In this document: positions 1 through 7,779 of the stretch, in pieces
Layout: each line of letters begins with the position of its first letter
Numbering within the stretch: position 1 is the stretch's first letter
Source of the DNA: Flavobacteriales bacterium
GTDB taxonomy: Bacteria; Bacteroidota; Bacteroidia; Flavobacteriales; Flavobacteriaceae
Direction of reading: 5' to 3'
Length of the DNA stretch: 64,000 bases
NCBI GenBank assembly: GCA_013205245.1
Contig: JABMNH010000062.1
Coordinates: forward strand, 53,064 to 117,063
The notes under the pieces: model-generated
Database searches by the model: none
Seen by the model: the letters and a program-made list of their open reading frames with translations, nothing else
Told to the model about the DNA's origin: nothing
Position numbers and translations under genes: made by a program

Positions 1-453
1 ATTAATCTTCAGCATTTTTCTATCAGACCTAACAAAAATAAAATCACTTTTTTCTTGAATTATTTCTGATGCTGATACAGGAGTTACAGGCATACTTCCT
101 TCTAAAAATTTGTGTACTGCTTGTAGTAAACGTTCAAAAGAAATGGGTTTTAATAAATAATCTACAGCTTGCAAATCAAATCCGTCAACAGCATAGTCGC
201 GATAAGCAGTTGTAAATATGACTTTTATATTTTTATTGATGGTTTTAGCAAATGATAAACCCGAAATCTCAGGCATATTAATATCTAAAAAAATTAAATC
301 AATATTGTTTGAATTGAGTATGTTAAAAGCTTCAATGGCATTTTTACAAGATGCAACAACAGTTACGGCATCTATTTTTTGCAAATGATTTTCTAAAATT
401 TCACGTGCAATAGGTTCGTCATCAACAATAAGACATTGAATAAATTTAGCCAT
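1..453 (-). CDS. LytTR-family response regulator (3' end beyond window)
   Basis: Two-component response regulator. The first 151 codons are present and the gene runs off the left edge. Residues 1-120 form a receiver domain: acidic pocket V-D-D-E at 10-13, phosphoacceptor Asp57 in F-L-D-I-N-M-P, and a Lys in the L-L-K-P switch segment. The segment D-F-I-F-V-R-S-D at the edge is the usual start of a LytTR DNA-binding domain. Its ATG overlaps the stop region of the upstream histidine kinase by 8 bp (ATGGCTAA), so the two genes are translationally coupled and almost certainly a cognate pair. Target genes cannot be read from this window. Confidence 0.9.
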   Translation of the reverse strand, partial: MAKFIQCLIVDDEPIAREILENHLQKIDAVTVVASCKNAIEAFNILNSNNIDLIFLDINMPEISGLSFAKTINKNIKVIFTTAYRDYAVDGFDLQAVDYLLKPISFERLLQAVHKFLEGSMPVTPVSASEIIQEKSDFIFVRSDRKMLKIN

Positions 454-1516
454 TGTTTAAGTTGTTAATTATCAAATTTACCACAAAGCTATTATTTTGA
501 TTATCAATCTTTAGATGATAATTTTTATTATAAAGTAAATTTAATCTTTTTTGAATGTTTTCGAGCCCAATACCTGCTTCATTTTGGTTTTGTGTATTTT
601 TTAAAGCAGAATTACTTATAGAAAATGCCAACTGATTTTTATTTAGCTTTATATCAATTTCAACTGTTAAAAAACCATCAATTAAATTGCCGTGCTTAAA
701 GGCATTTTCTACAAAAGGGATAAGCAACATTGGCGCTATTTGAATGTCATTAGAAATGGTGTCAGATCTAAATGAAATAGCCAATGTATCTTGAAATCTA
801 ATTTTTTCTAATGCAATATACTCTTTAATATGCAATATCTCTTCTTTCAAACTCACCTTAGGTTTGTTGACCTGATACAAAATATAGTCTAATAAATTCG
901 ATAATTTTAGAATGATATCTGGTGTGTCTTTAGATTGTTTTAGCGCAAATCCATAAATAGTATTTAAGGTATTGAATAAAAAATGTGGATGAATTTGCTT
1001 CTTTAAATACTGCAATTCCTGATTTTTAATTTGCAATTGCGTTTCTAAAATTTTGTTTTGAAGCTCTTTGTTTTTTGATATCGTTTTAAAATTATTATTT
1101 AAGATACTCACAAAACTCACAATAAAAACAACCAAGTACACCAATATTAAAATAAATGCATAGTTGCGACTCATTGGTGGCATATTTTTCAACTCCATAT
1201 TCGAAAGGAAAATAAAACTTCCAAAAATGGCTACTAAAATTAAGTAGGTCGAAAAAATTAAAGTATAAATACTGTATAAAATAAAACGTTTGTATTTTTT
1301 AATAAGTAAATATTCAGGAATTAAATAGTAAACCACAAAATAGGTGGTTACCATTGTTATGGGCAGCAAAAAACTTGAAAACCAAGTGACATAATTAGTG
1401 TTGGTAGAGTTATAACTAAAAAAATAAACGAAAAAAAACCAAACACCAATCCAAAATAGAAAGTGTAATGGGACTAATTTTGTTTTACTAATAAACTGTG
1501 ATAAATTCATTTTCAC
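446..1516 (-). CDS. LytS/YehU-type sensor histidine kinase
   Basis: Membrane sensor kinase of 356 aa, partner of the adjacent LytTR regulator. About four hydrophobic membrane segments lie at roughly 17-35, 47-67, 79-105 and 119-140. A short coiled-coil-like linker (about 143-172) precedes the His_kinase block H-P-H-F-L-F-N with His176 as expected phosphoacceptor. The ATP-binding region carries the N-box P-F-V-E-N-A-F-K-H-G and a late glycine box G-I-G-L-E-N. No extracytoplasmic sensor domain is visible, so the signal is probably membrane-related. Start taken at the first Met; Met3 is equally possible. Confidence 0.9.
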   Translation of the reverse strand: MKMNLSQFISKTKLVPLHFLFWIGVWFFFVYFFSYNSTNTNYVTWFSSFLLPITMVTTYFVVYYLIPEYLLIKKYKRFILYSIYTLIFSTYLILVAIFGSFIFLSNMELKNMPPMSRNYAFILILVYLVVFIVSFVSILNNNFKTISKNKELQNKILETQLQIKNQELQYLKKQIHPHFLFNTLNTIYGFALKQSKDTPDIILKLSNLLDYILYQVNKPKVSLKEEILHIKEYIALEKIRFQDTLAISFRSDTISNDIQIAPMLLIPFVENAFKHGNLIDGFLTVEIDIKLNKNQLAFSISNSALKNTQNQNEAGIGLENIQKRLNLLYNKNYHLKIDNQNNSFVVNLIINNLNNG

Positions 1517-1587
1517 AAAATGACAATTATTTAGTCAATAAAAATATTAAAATAGACCAACTACCAATTTTAGAAGGCTTTCTACAT

Positions 1588-1595
1588 CAAAAATA
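1588..1595 (-). promoter_or_regulatory. candidate -7 promoter box for the LytS kinase
   Basis: On the minus strand this reads TATTTTTG, a full match to the Bacteroidota -7 consensus TAnnTTTG. It lies 71 bp upstream of the kinase start in the divergent gap. No convincing TTG -33 box sits at the usual distance, so confidence is low. Confidence 0.3.
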
Positions 1596-1672
1596 CAATT
1601 TTACGTTAAATAGGGCTTATTTAGTCATAAAAGTATCTAAATGATGAGACTGTCGCATTTAAAATAAGACCT

Positions 1673-1693
1673 TATATTTGTTTGATACTTTTG
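1673..1693 (+). promoter_or_regulatory. two candidate -7 boxes upstream of the ExbB-like gene
   Basis: TATATTTG at 1673-1680 and TACTTTTG at 1686-1693 both match TAnnTTTG on the plus strand, 30-50 bp before the start at 1723. Which of the two is used cannot be told from sequence. Confidence 0.4.
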
Positions 1694-1722
1694 AGCCTGT
1701 ATAACTTTAAATTTTACCAATT

Positions 1723-2082
1723 ATGTTTTTATCTATTTCATCTCTTTTTAATGATGGCGGACAAGGTTTCATGTTCCCACTTTTGTTAATTTTAATTTTA
1801 GTATTGGTTCTAATAGTCAAAGGTTTTCTTAAAAATGGAAACATTGTTAAAACTATTAGTTTGATTAGTTCTATTAGTTTATTTGCCCTTGTTTGGGGTT
1901 TTCTAGGCCATATAATAGGAATGATTGGGGCGTTTGACTCAATTGAAGCTATTGGCAGTGTCTCACCAGCTATCATGTCGGCAGGTATAAAAGTTAGTCT
2001 AATTGTTCCCGTTTTTGGGTCGTTTATTTTTTTAGTAGCCAGACTAGGCATTATATTTCTGACTTGGTTTCGAACAGCATAA
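1723..2082 (+). CDS. small MotA/TolQ/ExbB-like membrane protein
   Basis: 119 aa with three hydrophobic segments (about 17-34, 42-65, 85-115). The middle and last segments resemble the ExbB/TolQ proton-channel core: G-F-L-G-H-I-I-G-M-I-G-A-F, then S-P-A-I-M-S-A-G-I-K-V-S-L. It is roughly half the length of normal ExbB and lacks the long cytoplasmic loop. No ExbD or TonB gene is adjacent, so it may be a truncated-type family member of unknown partner. It stands alone between a divergent kinase gene and a convergent flavoprotein gene, with a hairpin terminator just after it. Confidence 0.7.
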   Translation: MFLSISSLFNDGGQGFMFPLLLILILVLVLIVKGFLKNGNIVKTISLISSISLFALVWGFLGHIIGMIGAFDSIEAIGSVSPAIMSAGIKVSLIVPVFGSFIFLVARLGIIFLTWFRTA

Positions 2083-2099
2083 CTTAGCATAATCTATAT

Positions 2100-2134
2100 A
2101 AAAGCCGTCTTTTTGTTTAAAAGGATGGCTTTTT
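2100..2134. terminator. bidirectional hairpin between convergent genes
   Basis: AAAAGCC at 2100-2106 pairs with GGCTTTT at 2127-2133, and the inner positions extend the stem with a few mismatches. T-runs are present in both orientations. It separates the ExbB-like gene from the convergent flavoprotein gene, whose stop codon begins at 2133. Confidence 0.6.
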
Positions 2135-3338
2135 AGTTTAGCGCATTTGCCACAATCCATCCACCTGTCCAAGCGTTTTGAAAATTAAACCCACCTGTTA
2201 CAGCATCAATATTTAAGACTTCTCCAGCAAAGAATAAATTGGGATGCAATTTGCTTTCAAAACGTTTAAAGTTTATTTCTTTTAAATCGACACCACCAGC
2301 GGTGACAAACTCTTCTTTAAAAGTGCTTTTACCATTGACTTTAAAAATACTTTGTGTGAGTTGTTTGGCTAAGTTTTGCATTTTTAAACTGCTTAGCTCT
2401 GCCCAAGTTGTAGATTCTAATATCTGTGAAGAGATTGCCAAACGTTCCCACAAACGCTTCGAAATGGTTTCTAAAGGAGAATGAAGTGCTATTTTCTTTT
2501 TCGGATTTTCAGTTTTAGTCTTTTTTAATAACTCTAAAACATCTTCCTGATTTTTTGACAGCCAATTAACTTCAATTTCAAATTGATAACCTTTTTGATG
2601 TAATTCTAGAGCGCCCCAAGCAGAGAGTTTTAAAATACCTGGGCCACTCAATCCCCAATGGGTTATTAAAATAGGACCTTGCGCATTTAATTTTGTTGAC
2701 ACAATTTTTACACTTCCAAATGGAACTGAAATACCCAGCAAATCTTTGAGGCGCTCGTCTTTAATATTAAAGGTAAACAGAGAGGGAACAGGCGCCATAA
2801 TTTCATGTCCTAATTTTTCTATAATAGGAAACATTTTAGCTGTGCTTCCGGTAGCAATCAACACATAATCGGCCATAAAGGTTTCTTGAGAAGTTGCTAT
2901 TTCAAAAACATTTCCTTGCTTTTTAATAGCGCTTACACGATGATTTGTAAGCAGTTCAATGCCAAATTTATCGGCTTGACCGAGAAAACAACTAATGATA
3001 CTTTGTGAATTATTTGATTTAGGAAAAACCCGATTGTCATCTTCAATTTTTAAAGGCACATCACGGTCTTCAAACCATTGCATGGTATCGCCTGTCATAA
3101 ATTGATGAAATGGGCCGCGCAGTTCTTTTTGACCACGTGGATAAAACGCCGTTAATTCTTTAGGGTCAAAACACGCGTTTGTAACATTACAGCGTCCGCC
3201 ACCAGAAACCTTAACTTTTTGTAAAACCTTAGCCGATGCCTCTAAAATGATGACTTTTAAGTCAGGATGTTTTTCGGCGGCATTTATAGCCGCAAAATAA
3301 CCAGCCGCGCCACCACCAATGACTACGAATGTTTTCAT
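2133..3338 (-). CDS. HI0933/YhiN (BaiN-type) FAD-dependent oxidoreductase
   Basis: Flavoprotein of 401 aa. The N-terminus has the dinucleotide-binding G-G-G-A-A-G-Y-F-A-A (about 8-17). The family signature G-G-G-R-C-N-V-T-N-A follows near residue 46, and the C-terminus has the FAD-contacting F-F-A-G-E-V-L-N-I-D-A-V-T-G-G-F. Family members are called HI0933-like or BaiN-like; their physiological substrate is generally not established. It starts 22 bp after the end of the 606-aa cysteine-rich TIM-barrel-like gene on the same strand, so the two are likely co-transcribed and may act on related redox substrates (inference). Confidence 0.88.
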   Translation of the reverse strand: MKTFVVIGGGAAGYFAAINAAEKHPDLKVIILEASAKVLQKVKVSGGGRCNVTNACFDPKELTAFYPRGQKELRGPFHQFMTGDTMQWFEDRDVPLKIEDDNRVFPKSNNSQSIISCFLGQADKFGIELLTNHRVSAIKKQGNVFEIATSQETFMADYVLIATGSTAKMFPIIEKLGHEIMAPVPSLFTFNIKDERLKDLLGISVPFGSVKIVSTKLNAQGPILITHWGLSGPGILKLSAWGALELHQKGYQFEIEVNWLSKNQEDVLELLKKTKTENPKKKIALHSPLETISKRLWERLAISSQILESTTWAELSSLKMQNLAKQLTQSIFKVNGKSTFKEEFVTAGGVDLKEINFKRFESKLHPNLFFAGEVLNIDAVTGGFNFQNAWTGGWIVANALN

Positions 3339-3360
3339 TTGTATAGTGGGAATAAGAAAA

Positions 3361-5181
3361 TTAGACTGTTATTGGTATCAATTTAGCTTGATTTTCAATT
3401 TTTAAATGCAAAAGGTTTAATGCTTCTCTACAATCTTCTAAATCGCTAAAAATATTAGACTTCGTTTCTTCAAATTTATCTTTAAAGTCAGTAAAAAGAT
3501 CGTGGTAATAATTAATACCATCGTTAAGATTATTTGTAAAAGCCAACAAATACTTCTCTTGTTTAGATGTCATGGCTTCTTTGGCTTCGTCTATTTTATT
3601 TTTAAGATAATCAATGTAAATATTTATTTCATTGATAAACATATTTGGACGATCGGTACGTGACATAACATTTGCTCTGCCATATATATGATCTACCATT
3701 TCTTTTAATGTCATTATTTTAGAAAAATAAGCCATATTTGGGCCTGGGCAAGCAGATACACCAGCACCTTCTATTTTGGTATTTAAGTCATTTACCAGTA
3801 GCGCAGAAGTGCCTAATCCAACACATGTACAGGCTTTTTCAACGATACCATCATACTTTTTTTGATGGGCTACAGATGATAAATTTTGGTCATCTAACTC
3901 TTTTATTTTTAGAATTTGATATTGTCTTGATGCCACGCAAATAGCTTTGTCTGTAAAATCTTTATTCAATTTAACAAACTGTCTTGGGCAAGAACTTCCA
4001 GGCTTTCCATCAGCAATTTTAGCCAAACGCTCAACATCTTTTGTATTGCCTCTTAAACTGTTAAACGGCACACCTAAAGGCGAAATACCACTTAAATACA
4101 AATCATCTTCTTTGGCTTCAACTAATTGGTCTAAAGTGTTTTTGTCGACATTAGTAGTTTCTGGAACCAATAAAAAGGGCGTTCCCCAGCCAACAGAATC
4201 AACATTGTAATGATTTAATAAAAATTGATGTTCATTTGATGTACCTACACCACCTTGCGCTGATAATTTTATAGGCAAACTTTCTGTAGGGATAACCCTA
4301 TTTTTATTTCCGAGAGCCGTTTTTAAAATGGCATAAACGTCTTGACCTAATTCTAATCGTTTGTTTTTAAACTCAGATAGGATAGGTCCCATTAAATAGC
4401 CGTCTGTTGCAAAAGCATGGCCACCACAATTCAAACCAGATTCTATGCGATATTCAGAAATCCAAATGCCTTTTTTTGCTAAAAATTTTCCTTGAATTAA
4501 AGCTGAGCGATAGTCGCTTACTTTTAAAATAATTTTCTTTTTAATATTTCCGTTTACATCAGGATAAAAATCATCAAATTCTTCAATATAGGCATATAAT
4601 CTAGGGTTCATGCCAGCAGATAATATAACTGCCGATTCTAAATCACTTTCTGCAAAACCTCTTAAAGCCGCATGTGCATCATTGTAAATTGAAGGTAACA
4701 ATTCGCCTTTAAGATAATTTTCTTTATCAACTTTGGTCATAATATTCACATCAATACTACCCATTGTTAATTTATTATTTACCCATGCTTTAACATCTTC
4801 AATATTAAAATGAGATGCTGTTAATTTTTTAAATTCTTGTTTTATAGATAAGCCTTCTGGAAGCATTTGAAAATAGGCTTTTATATCGTCTATTTTATCA
4901 AATGAGGCATTTTTTAACTCATCAAATTTTTCTTGAGATAAAGTGTTAATTAAGTTAAGATAAGAAGTAATACGTTTGGCGCGAAAATCCTCAATTTTAT
5001 TGGTGATTTCTTGATAGGGTCTTGTAAATTTATCACAATACATCTTTCGTAATTTTTCAAGAAGGATATCATCTACAAGAGAAATGACAGAATCTATGCC
5101 ATATTTCGACACTTTTAAAGGTGTGTCTATGGTAAATCCGATGCCCATTACTGGGATGTGGAATGTGTGCTTAGTGCTCAT
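3361..5181 (-). CDS. uncharacterised cysteine-rich protein with nitronate-monooxygenase-like barrel
   Basis: 606 aa, not assigned to a named enzyme. The N-terminus (I-P-V-M-G-I-G-F-T-I-D-T-P-L, about 9-22) and S-A-Q-G-G-V-G-T near 307-314 followed by G-W-G-T-P-F-L-L-V-P-E (331-341) resemble FMN-binding TIM barrels of the nitronate monooxygenase/IMPDH type. There the second stretch binds flavin phosphate. Added to this are conserved-looking cysteine motifs: N-C-G-G-H (C252), S-C-P-R-Q (C398), C-T-C-V-G (C451, C453) and A-C-P-G-P-N (C478), which could hold a metal or Fe-S centre. The C-terminal 90 residues look helical. It precedes the BaiN-like flavoprotein. Function unknown; the fold assignment is inference. 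Confidence 0.65.
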   Translation of the reverse strand: MSTKHTFHIPVMGIGFTIDTPLKVSKYGIDSVISLVDDILLEKLRKMYCDKFTRPYQEITNKIEDFRAKRITSYLNLINTLSQEKFDELKNASFDKIDDIKAYFQMLPEGLSIKQEFKKLTASHFNIEDVKAWVNNKLTMGSIDVNIMTKVDKENYLKGELLPSIYNDAHAALRGFAESDLESAVILSAGMNPRLYAYIEEFDDFYPDVNGNIKKKIILKVSDYRSALIQGKFLAKKGIWISEYRIESGLNCGGHAFATDGYLMGPILSEFKNKRLELGQDVYAILKTALGNKNRVIPTESLPIKLSAQGGVGTSNEHQFLLNHYNVDSVGWGTPFLLVPETTNVDKNTLDQLVEAKEDDLYLSGISPLGVPFNSLRGNTKDVERLAKIADGKPGSSCPRQFVKLNKDFTDKAICVASRQYQILKIKELDDQNLSSVAHQKKYDGIVEKACTCVGLGTSALLVNDLNTKIEGAGVSACPGPNMAYFSKIMTLKEMVDHIYGRANVMSRTDRPNMFINEINIYIDYLKNKIDEAKEAMTSKQEKYLLAFTNNLNDGINYYHDLFTDFKDKFEETKSNIFSDLEDCREALNLLHLKIENQAKLIPITV

Positions 5182-5240
5182 CTATAAATTTGCTTAGGTT
5201 TATATCAACTTTGATCGCGCAAAGTTCTTTATATTGCATG

Positions 5241-5267
5241 CAAAGGTATTGAATTTAGTATAAACAA
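5241..5267 (-). promoter_or_regulatory. candidate promoter of the 606-aa gene
   Basis: Minus strand: TACCTTTG at 5248-5241 (full TAnnTTTG match), with TTG at 5267-5265, 16 bp upstream. The -7 box lies 59 bp before the start codon at 5181. It would drive both the barrel-like gene and the following flavoprotein gene. Confidence 0.45.
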
Positions 5268-5282
5268 GATAAAGATAGTGAG

Positions 5283-5843
5283 TTAATTTAAAGGCTTGTT
5301 TTTAAAGTCTTTCTCAATAATGCCATATTCAAAATTATCACTCCACCCTGTTTTTAAAGGCAATGTTTGGCATTTTCTACCTTCGTAAGAAAAACCAGTT
5401 TTTTCTAATACTTTTACTGATGCTAAATTATTTACAGCACAACCAGCTTCAATTCTGTGTAATTTTAAATCGTTAAAACCAAAATCTAATAGCTGGGTTA
5501 GGGATTCTGTAGCATAACCTTTCCCCCAAAAAGTGGGGAGTAGTTTATACCAAACCTCGGCGCTTTTATATTTTGGATTCCCTAGATTTAAAGCGATAAG
5601 CCCAACAAATTTTTGGGTTGAAGACAATTCAACTACAAAAGTATATTTATTAATTTCAGACTGTTCTAATGCCGCGAATAAAGGCGCCATAATTTTTTCT
5701 GTTTCGGCTAAATCTTTAGGTAATCCCAGTGTGTTGTATTGATCTACTTCTGGAATAGATTGCAAATTATGAATGGCTTCTAAATCTGATTTTTGCATAA
5801 ATCGCAAAGTAAGCCTGTTAGATATCAGTATGGTTTGGTTCAT
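5283..5843 (-). CDS. GNAT family N-acetyltransferase (RimJ/RimL-like)
   Basis: 186 aa acetyltransferase. It begins with the RimJ/RimL-type segment S-N-R-L-T-L-R-F-M. The acetyl-CoA site motif is W-G-K-G-Y-A-T-E-S-L, followed by N-N-L-A-S-V-K-V-L-E-K-T-G-F-S-Y-E-G near the C-terminus. RimJ/RimL relatives acetylate protein N-termini or small molecules, and the substrate here cannot be told. It is 15 bp downstream of the periplasmic thioredoxin-like gene on the same strand, a likely two-gene unit without an obvious functional link. Confidence 0.88.
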   Translation of the reverse strand: MNQTILISNRLTLRFMQKSDLEAIHNLQSIPEVDQYNTLGLPKDLAETEKIMAPLFAALEQSEINKYTFVVELSSTQKFVGLIALNLGNPKYKSAEVWYKLLPTFWGKGYATESLTQLLDFGFNDLKLHRIEAGCAVNNLASVKVLEKTGFSYEGRKCQTLPLKTGWSDNFEYGIIEKDFKNKPLN

Positions 5844-5858
5844 AATTGTCCTAAGGCT

Positions 5859-6374
5859 TTACTCTTTTATCACAAACTTTTCTGAAATAATTTCAAGCTC
5901 ATCATCTGTTAAATGTGATGTTTTTTTAAGGATGCTTACAAATGCATCAACTTCTTCTTTTGAGCCCGGACAGCCAATATTCTGACCTTCTTTGTTAAAA
6001 GCATTGGCTAAAAGATTTCCTTTACTGTCATAAAATAGCCAAAAGGGAATACCAGAATGTTCGGCTTTGTGTTTTCTTAGTAAATCTAAAGCGCCTGGAT
6101 TTTCCAAATGTTTGTTCTTTTCTGATTCAAGAACTACTAAATGTTCAATGACATAACTCTTATCAAAAAAGGCTTTACAAGAAGCATCATTTATATTGGC
6201 ATCCATTTTTTTACACCAACCACACCAAGAGGCATGAAAAATAATAAGTACATTTTTATTTTCTTGTGCGGCTTGTTTGTAGGCTTTATCTAAAATGCTT
6301 GAGGCACTTTCTTGTGCAAAACTGGTTTGTAAAAATGCTACAGCTAAGAATACTATTAGTAATTTTAATTTCAT
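5859..6374 (-). CDS. secreted thioredoxin-fold protein (CGWC)
   Basis: 171 aa with a signal peptide of about 20 residues (cleavage near S-F-A-Q-E) and a thioredoxin-fold domain with redox motif C51-G-W-C54 followed by K-K-M-D. The C-x-x-C-K-x-M form is typical of DsbD-gamma/thioredoxin_7 periplasmic proteins rather than cytoplasmic thioredoxin (W-C-G-P-C). It probably reduces or isomerises disulfides in envelope proteins. The region before the C-terminus has two more residues of interest, N-I-G-C-P-G, giving one extra cysteine. Confidence 0.85.
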   Translation of the reverse strand: MKLKLLIVFLAVAFLQTSFAQESASSILDKAYKQAAQENKNVLIIFHASWCGWCKKMDANINDASCKAFFDKSYVIEHLVVLESEKNKHLENPGALDLLRKHKAEHSGIPFWLFYDSKGNLLANAFNKEGQNIGCPGSKEEVDAFVSILKKTSHLTDDELEIISEKFVIKE

Positions 6375-6485
6375 TATAACTATTTTTAAGCGTTAAATAT
6401 TTCTGATAAATATAATGCTATTCTAGAAGATCCTTTATAGTTTTTAATATTTTATTAATGATTTTTTTTTGCAAAAGCAAAAATA

Positions 6486-7652
6486 TTATTTACGATATAA
6501 AGCACGCAATCCAAAAGCAGGACCAAGGGCTAAAATCATAAATAAAAAGGCAGGTGGAATGACAGTTTGTAATAAAGATAAAAGCTGAATACTTACAATT
6601 GTAATAGCAAAACCAATAGAATTGACAAGTGTAAGTGATGTGCCTTTACTACTTGGCTCTGCATTCTGAGCCACAAGAGTGGAATATAAAGGAGAATCTG
6701 CCACCACATTAAATCCCCAAAAAATTAAAAAGGCAATAAATACAGGGAACGATGACCATAACAAAAACAATGGCGACAATAAACAGCAAAGACCCGATAA
6801 AAATAATGCCAATCCTGCCGTGTTTTTAGTGCCAAAATAATTGGAAGTATAACCTGCCAAAACACAAGCCAAACCACCTATGCCAATAATTATAAACGCA
6901 TAAAAAGAGGTGTTTAAAACAGACGTGTTATGTAATTGCGCATGGTAAGTTATAAGAAGCGGGACAAAAGCCCAAAAAGTATACAATTCCCACTGATGCC
7001 CAAAATAGCCAAAAGCGGCAGATTTTAAATCTTTATTTTTAAAAATTCGTGATATGCTTTTAATATCAAAGCCTTTCATTTGTTGGTGGTGAGGACCGTC
7101 GCCTACAAAAAGCACAATTAAAAGACCTCCTAAAAAGGCAATGGCAGAAGTGAGGATAAAGACCCATGTCCATGGCAGTTCGCTCCCTAAGACGCTTTTA
7201 ATTAAGTGTGGTAAGGCCGTGCCAATAACAAGTGCGCCAACCAAATAACCCAATGATTTACCCAAACCTTTTTGATAATAATCGGCTGCAATTTTCATCC
7301 CAACAGGGTAAATACCTGCCAAACTAAATCCCACCAAAAAGCGGAAAGATAAAAGCGCTATAAAATTAGAAGCCACCAGTAAACCTAAAACATTAAAAAG
7401 AGCGCCAAATATCGCGCTTATAAAAAATAATTTTGAAGGCGAAAATCTATCGGCGAGACTCAGAATTGCGAAAACCAAAGTGCCCAAGATAAAACCAAAT
7501 TGTACTGCCGAAGTCAAATTACCCAAACTGCTGGCTGCCCAATGGTATTTATCAATTAGTTGTGGCAACACGGCATTACCCGCAAACCACAAAGAGGTAC
7601 AACAAAATTGCGCAAAAACGATAATGGGTAAGACGTGTTTTGGGACTTTCAT
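6486..7652 (-). CDS. MFS transporter
   Basis: 388 aa, about 12 membrane-spanning segments in two halves separated by a cytoplasmic loop near residues 185-210 (G-D-G-P-H-H-Q-Q-M-K). The A-motif-like loop after helix 2 is S-L-A-D-R-F-S-P-S-K. It belongs to the major facilitator superfamily; nothing in sequence or context gives a substrate. It is divergent from prfC, with a 127-bp gap between them. Confidence 0.85.
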   Translation of the reverse strand: MKVPKHVLPIIVFAQFCCTSLWFAGNAVLPQLIDKYHWAASSLGNLTSAVQFGFILGTLVFAILSLADRFSPSKLFFISAIFGALFNVLGLLVASNFIALLSFRFLVGFSLAGIYPVGMKIAADYYQKGLGKSLGYLVGALVIGTALPHLIKSVLGSELPWTWVFILTSAIAFLGGLLIVLFVGDGPHHQQMKGFDIKSISRIFKNKDLKSAAFGYFGHQWELYTFWAFVPLLITYHAQLHNTSVLNTSFYAFIIIGIGGLACVLAGYTSNYFGTKNTAGLALFLSGLCCLLSPLFLLWSSFPVFIAFLIFWGFNVVADSPLYSTLVAQNAEPSSKGTSLTLVNSIGFAITIVSIQLLSLLQTVIPPAFLFMILALGPAFGLRALYRK

Positions 7653-7745
7653 TAAATATGGATGTTTACTTGCGACTAAAGTAGTTAAAAAAATAAGTGG
7701 ATAATTTTAAATTTTCCAATTCCTTTTAAACGAAAGGAGAATCCC

Positions 7746-7753
7746 TATATTTG
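7746..7753 (+). promoter_or_regulatory. prfC: candidate -7 box of prfC
   Basis: TATATTTG, a full match to TAnnTTTG, 26 bp upstream of the prfC start at 7780. No clear TTG element is seen at the usual upstream distance. Confidence 0.45.
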
Positions 7754-7779
7754 CACACTTAAATTTTGCCTTTAAACAT

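Noticed and set aside
6455..6485. Terminator after the MFS gene
   Set aside because: TTTTTGC/GCAAAAA forms a short stem but lacks a following T-run in the right orientation, so it is not listed.
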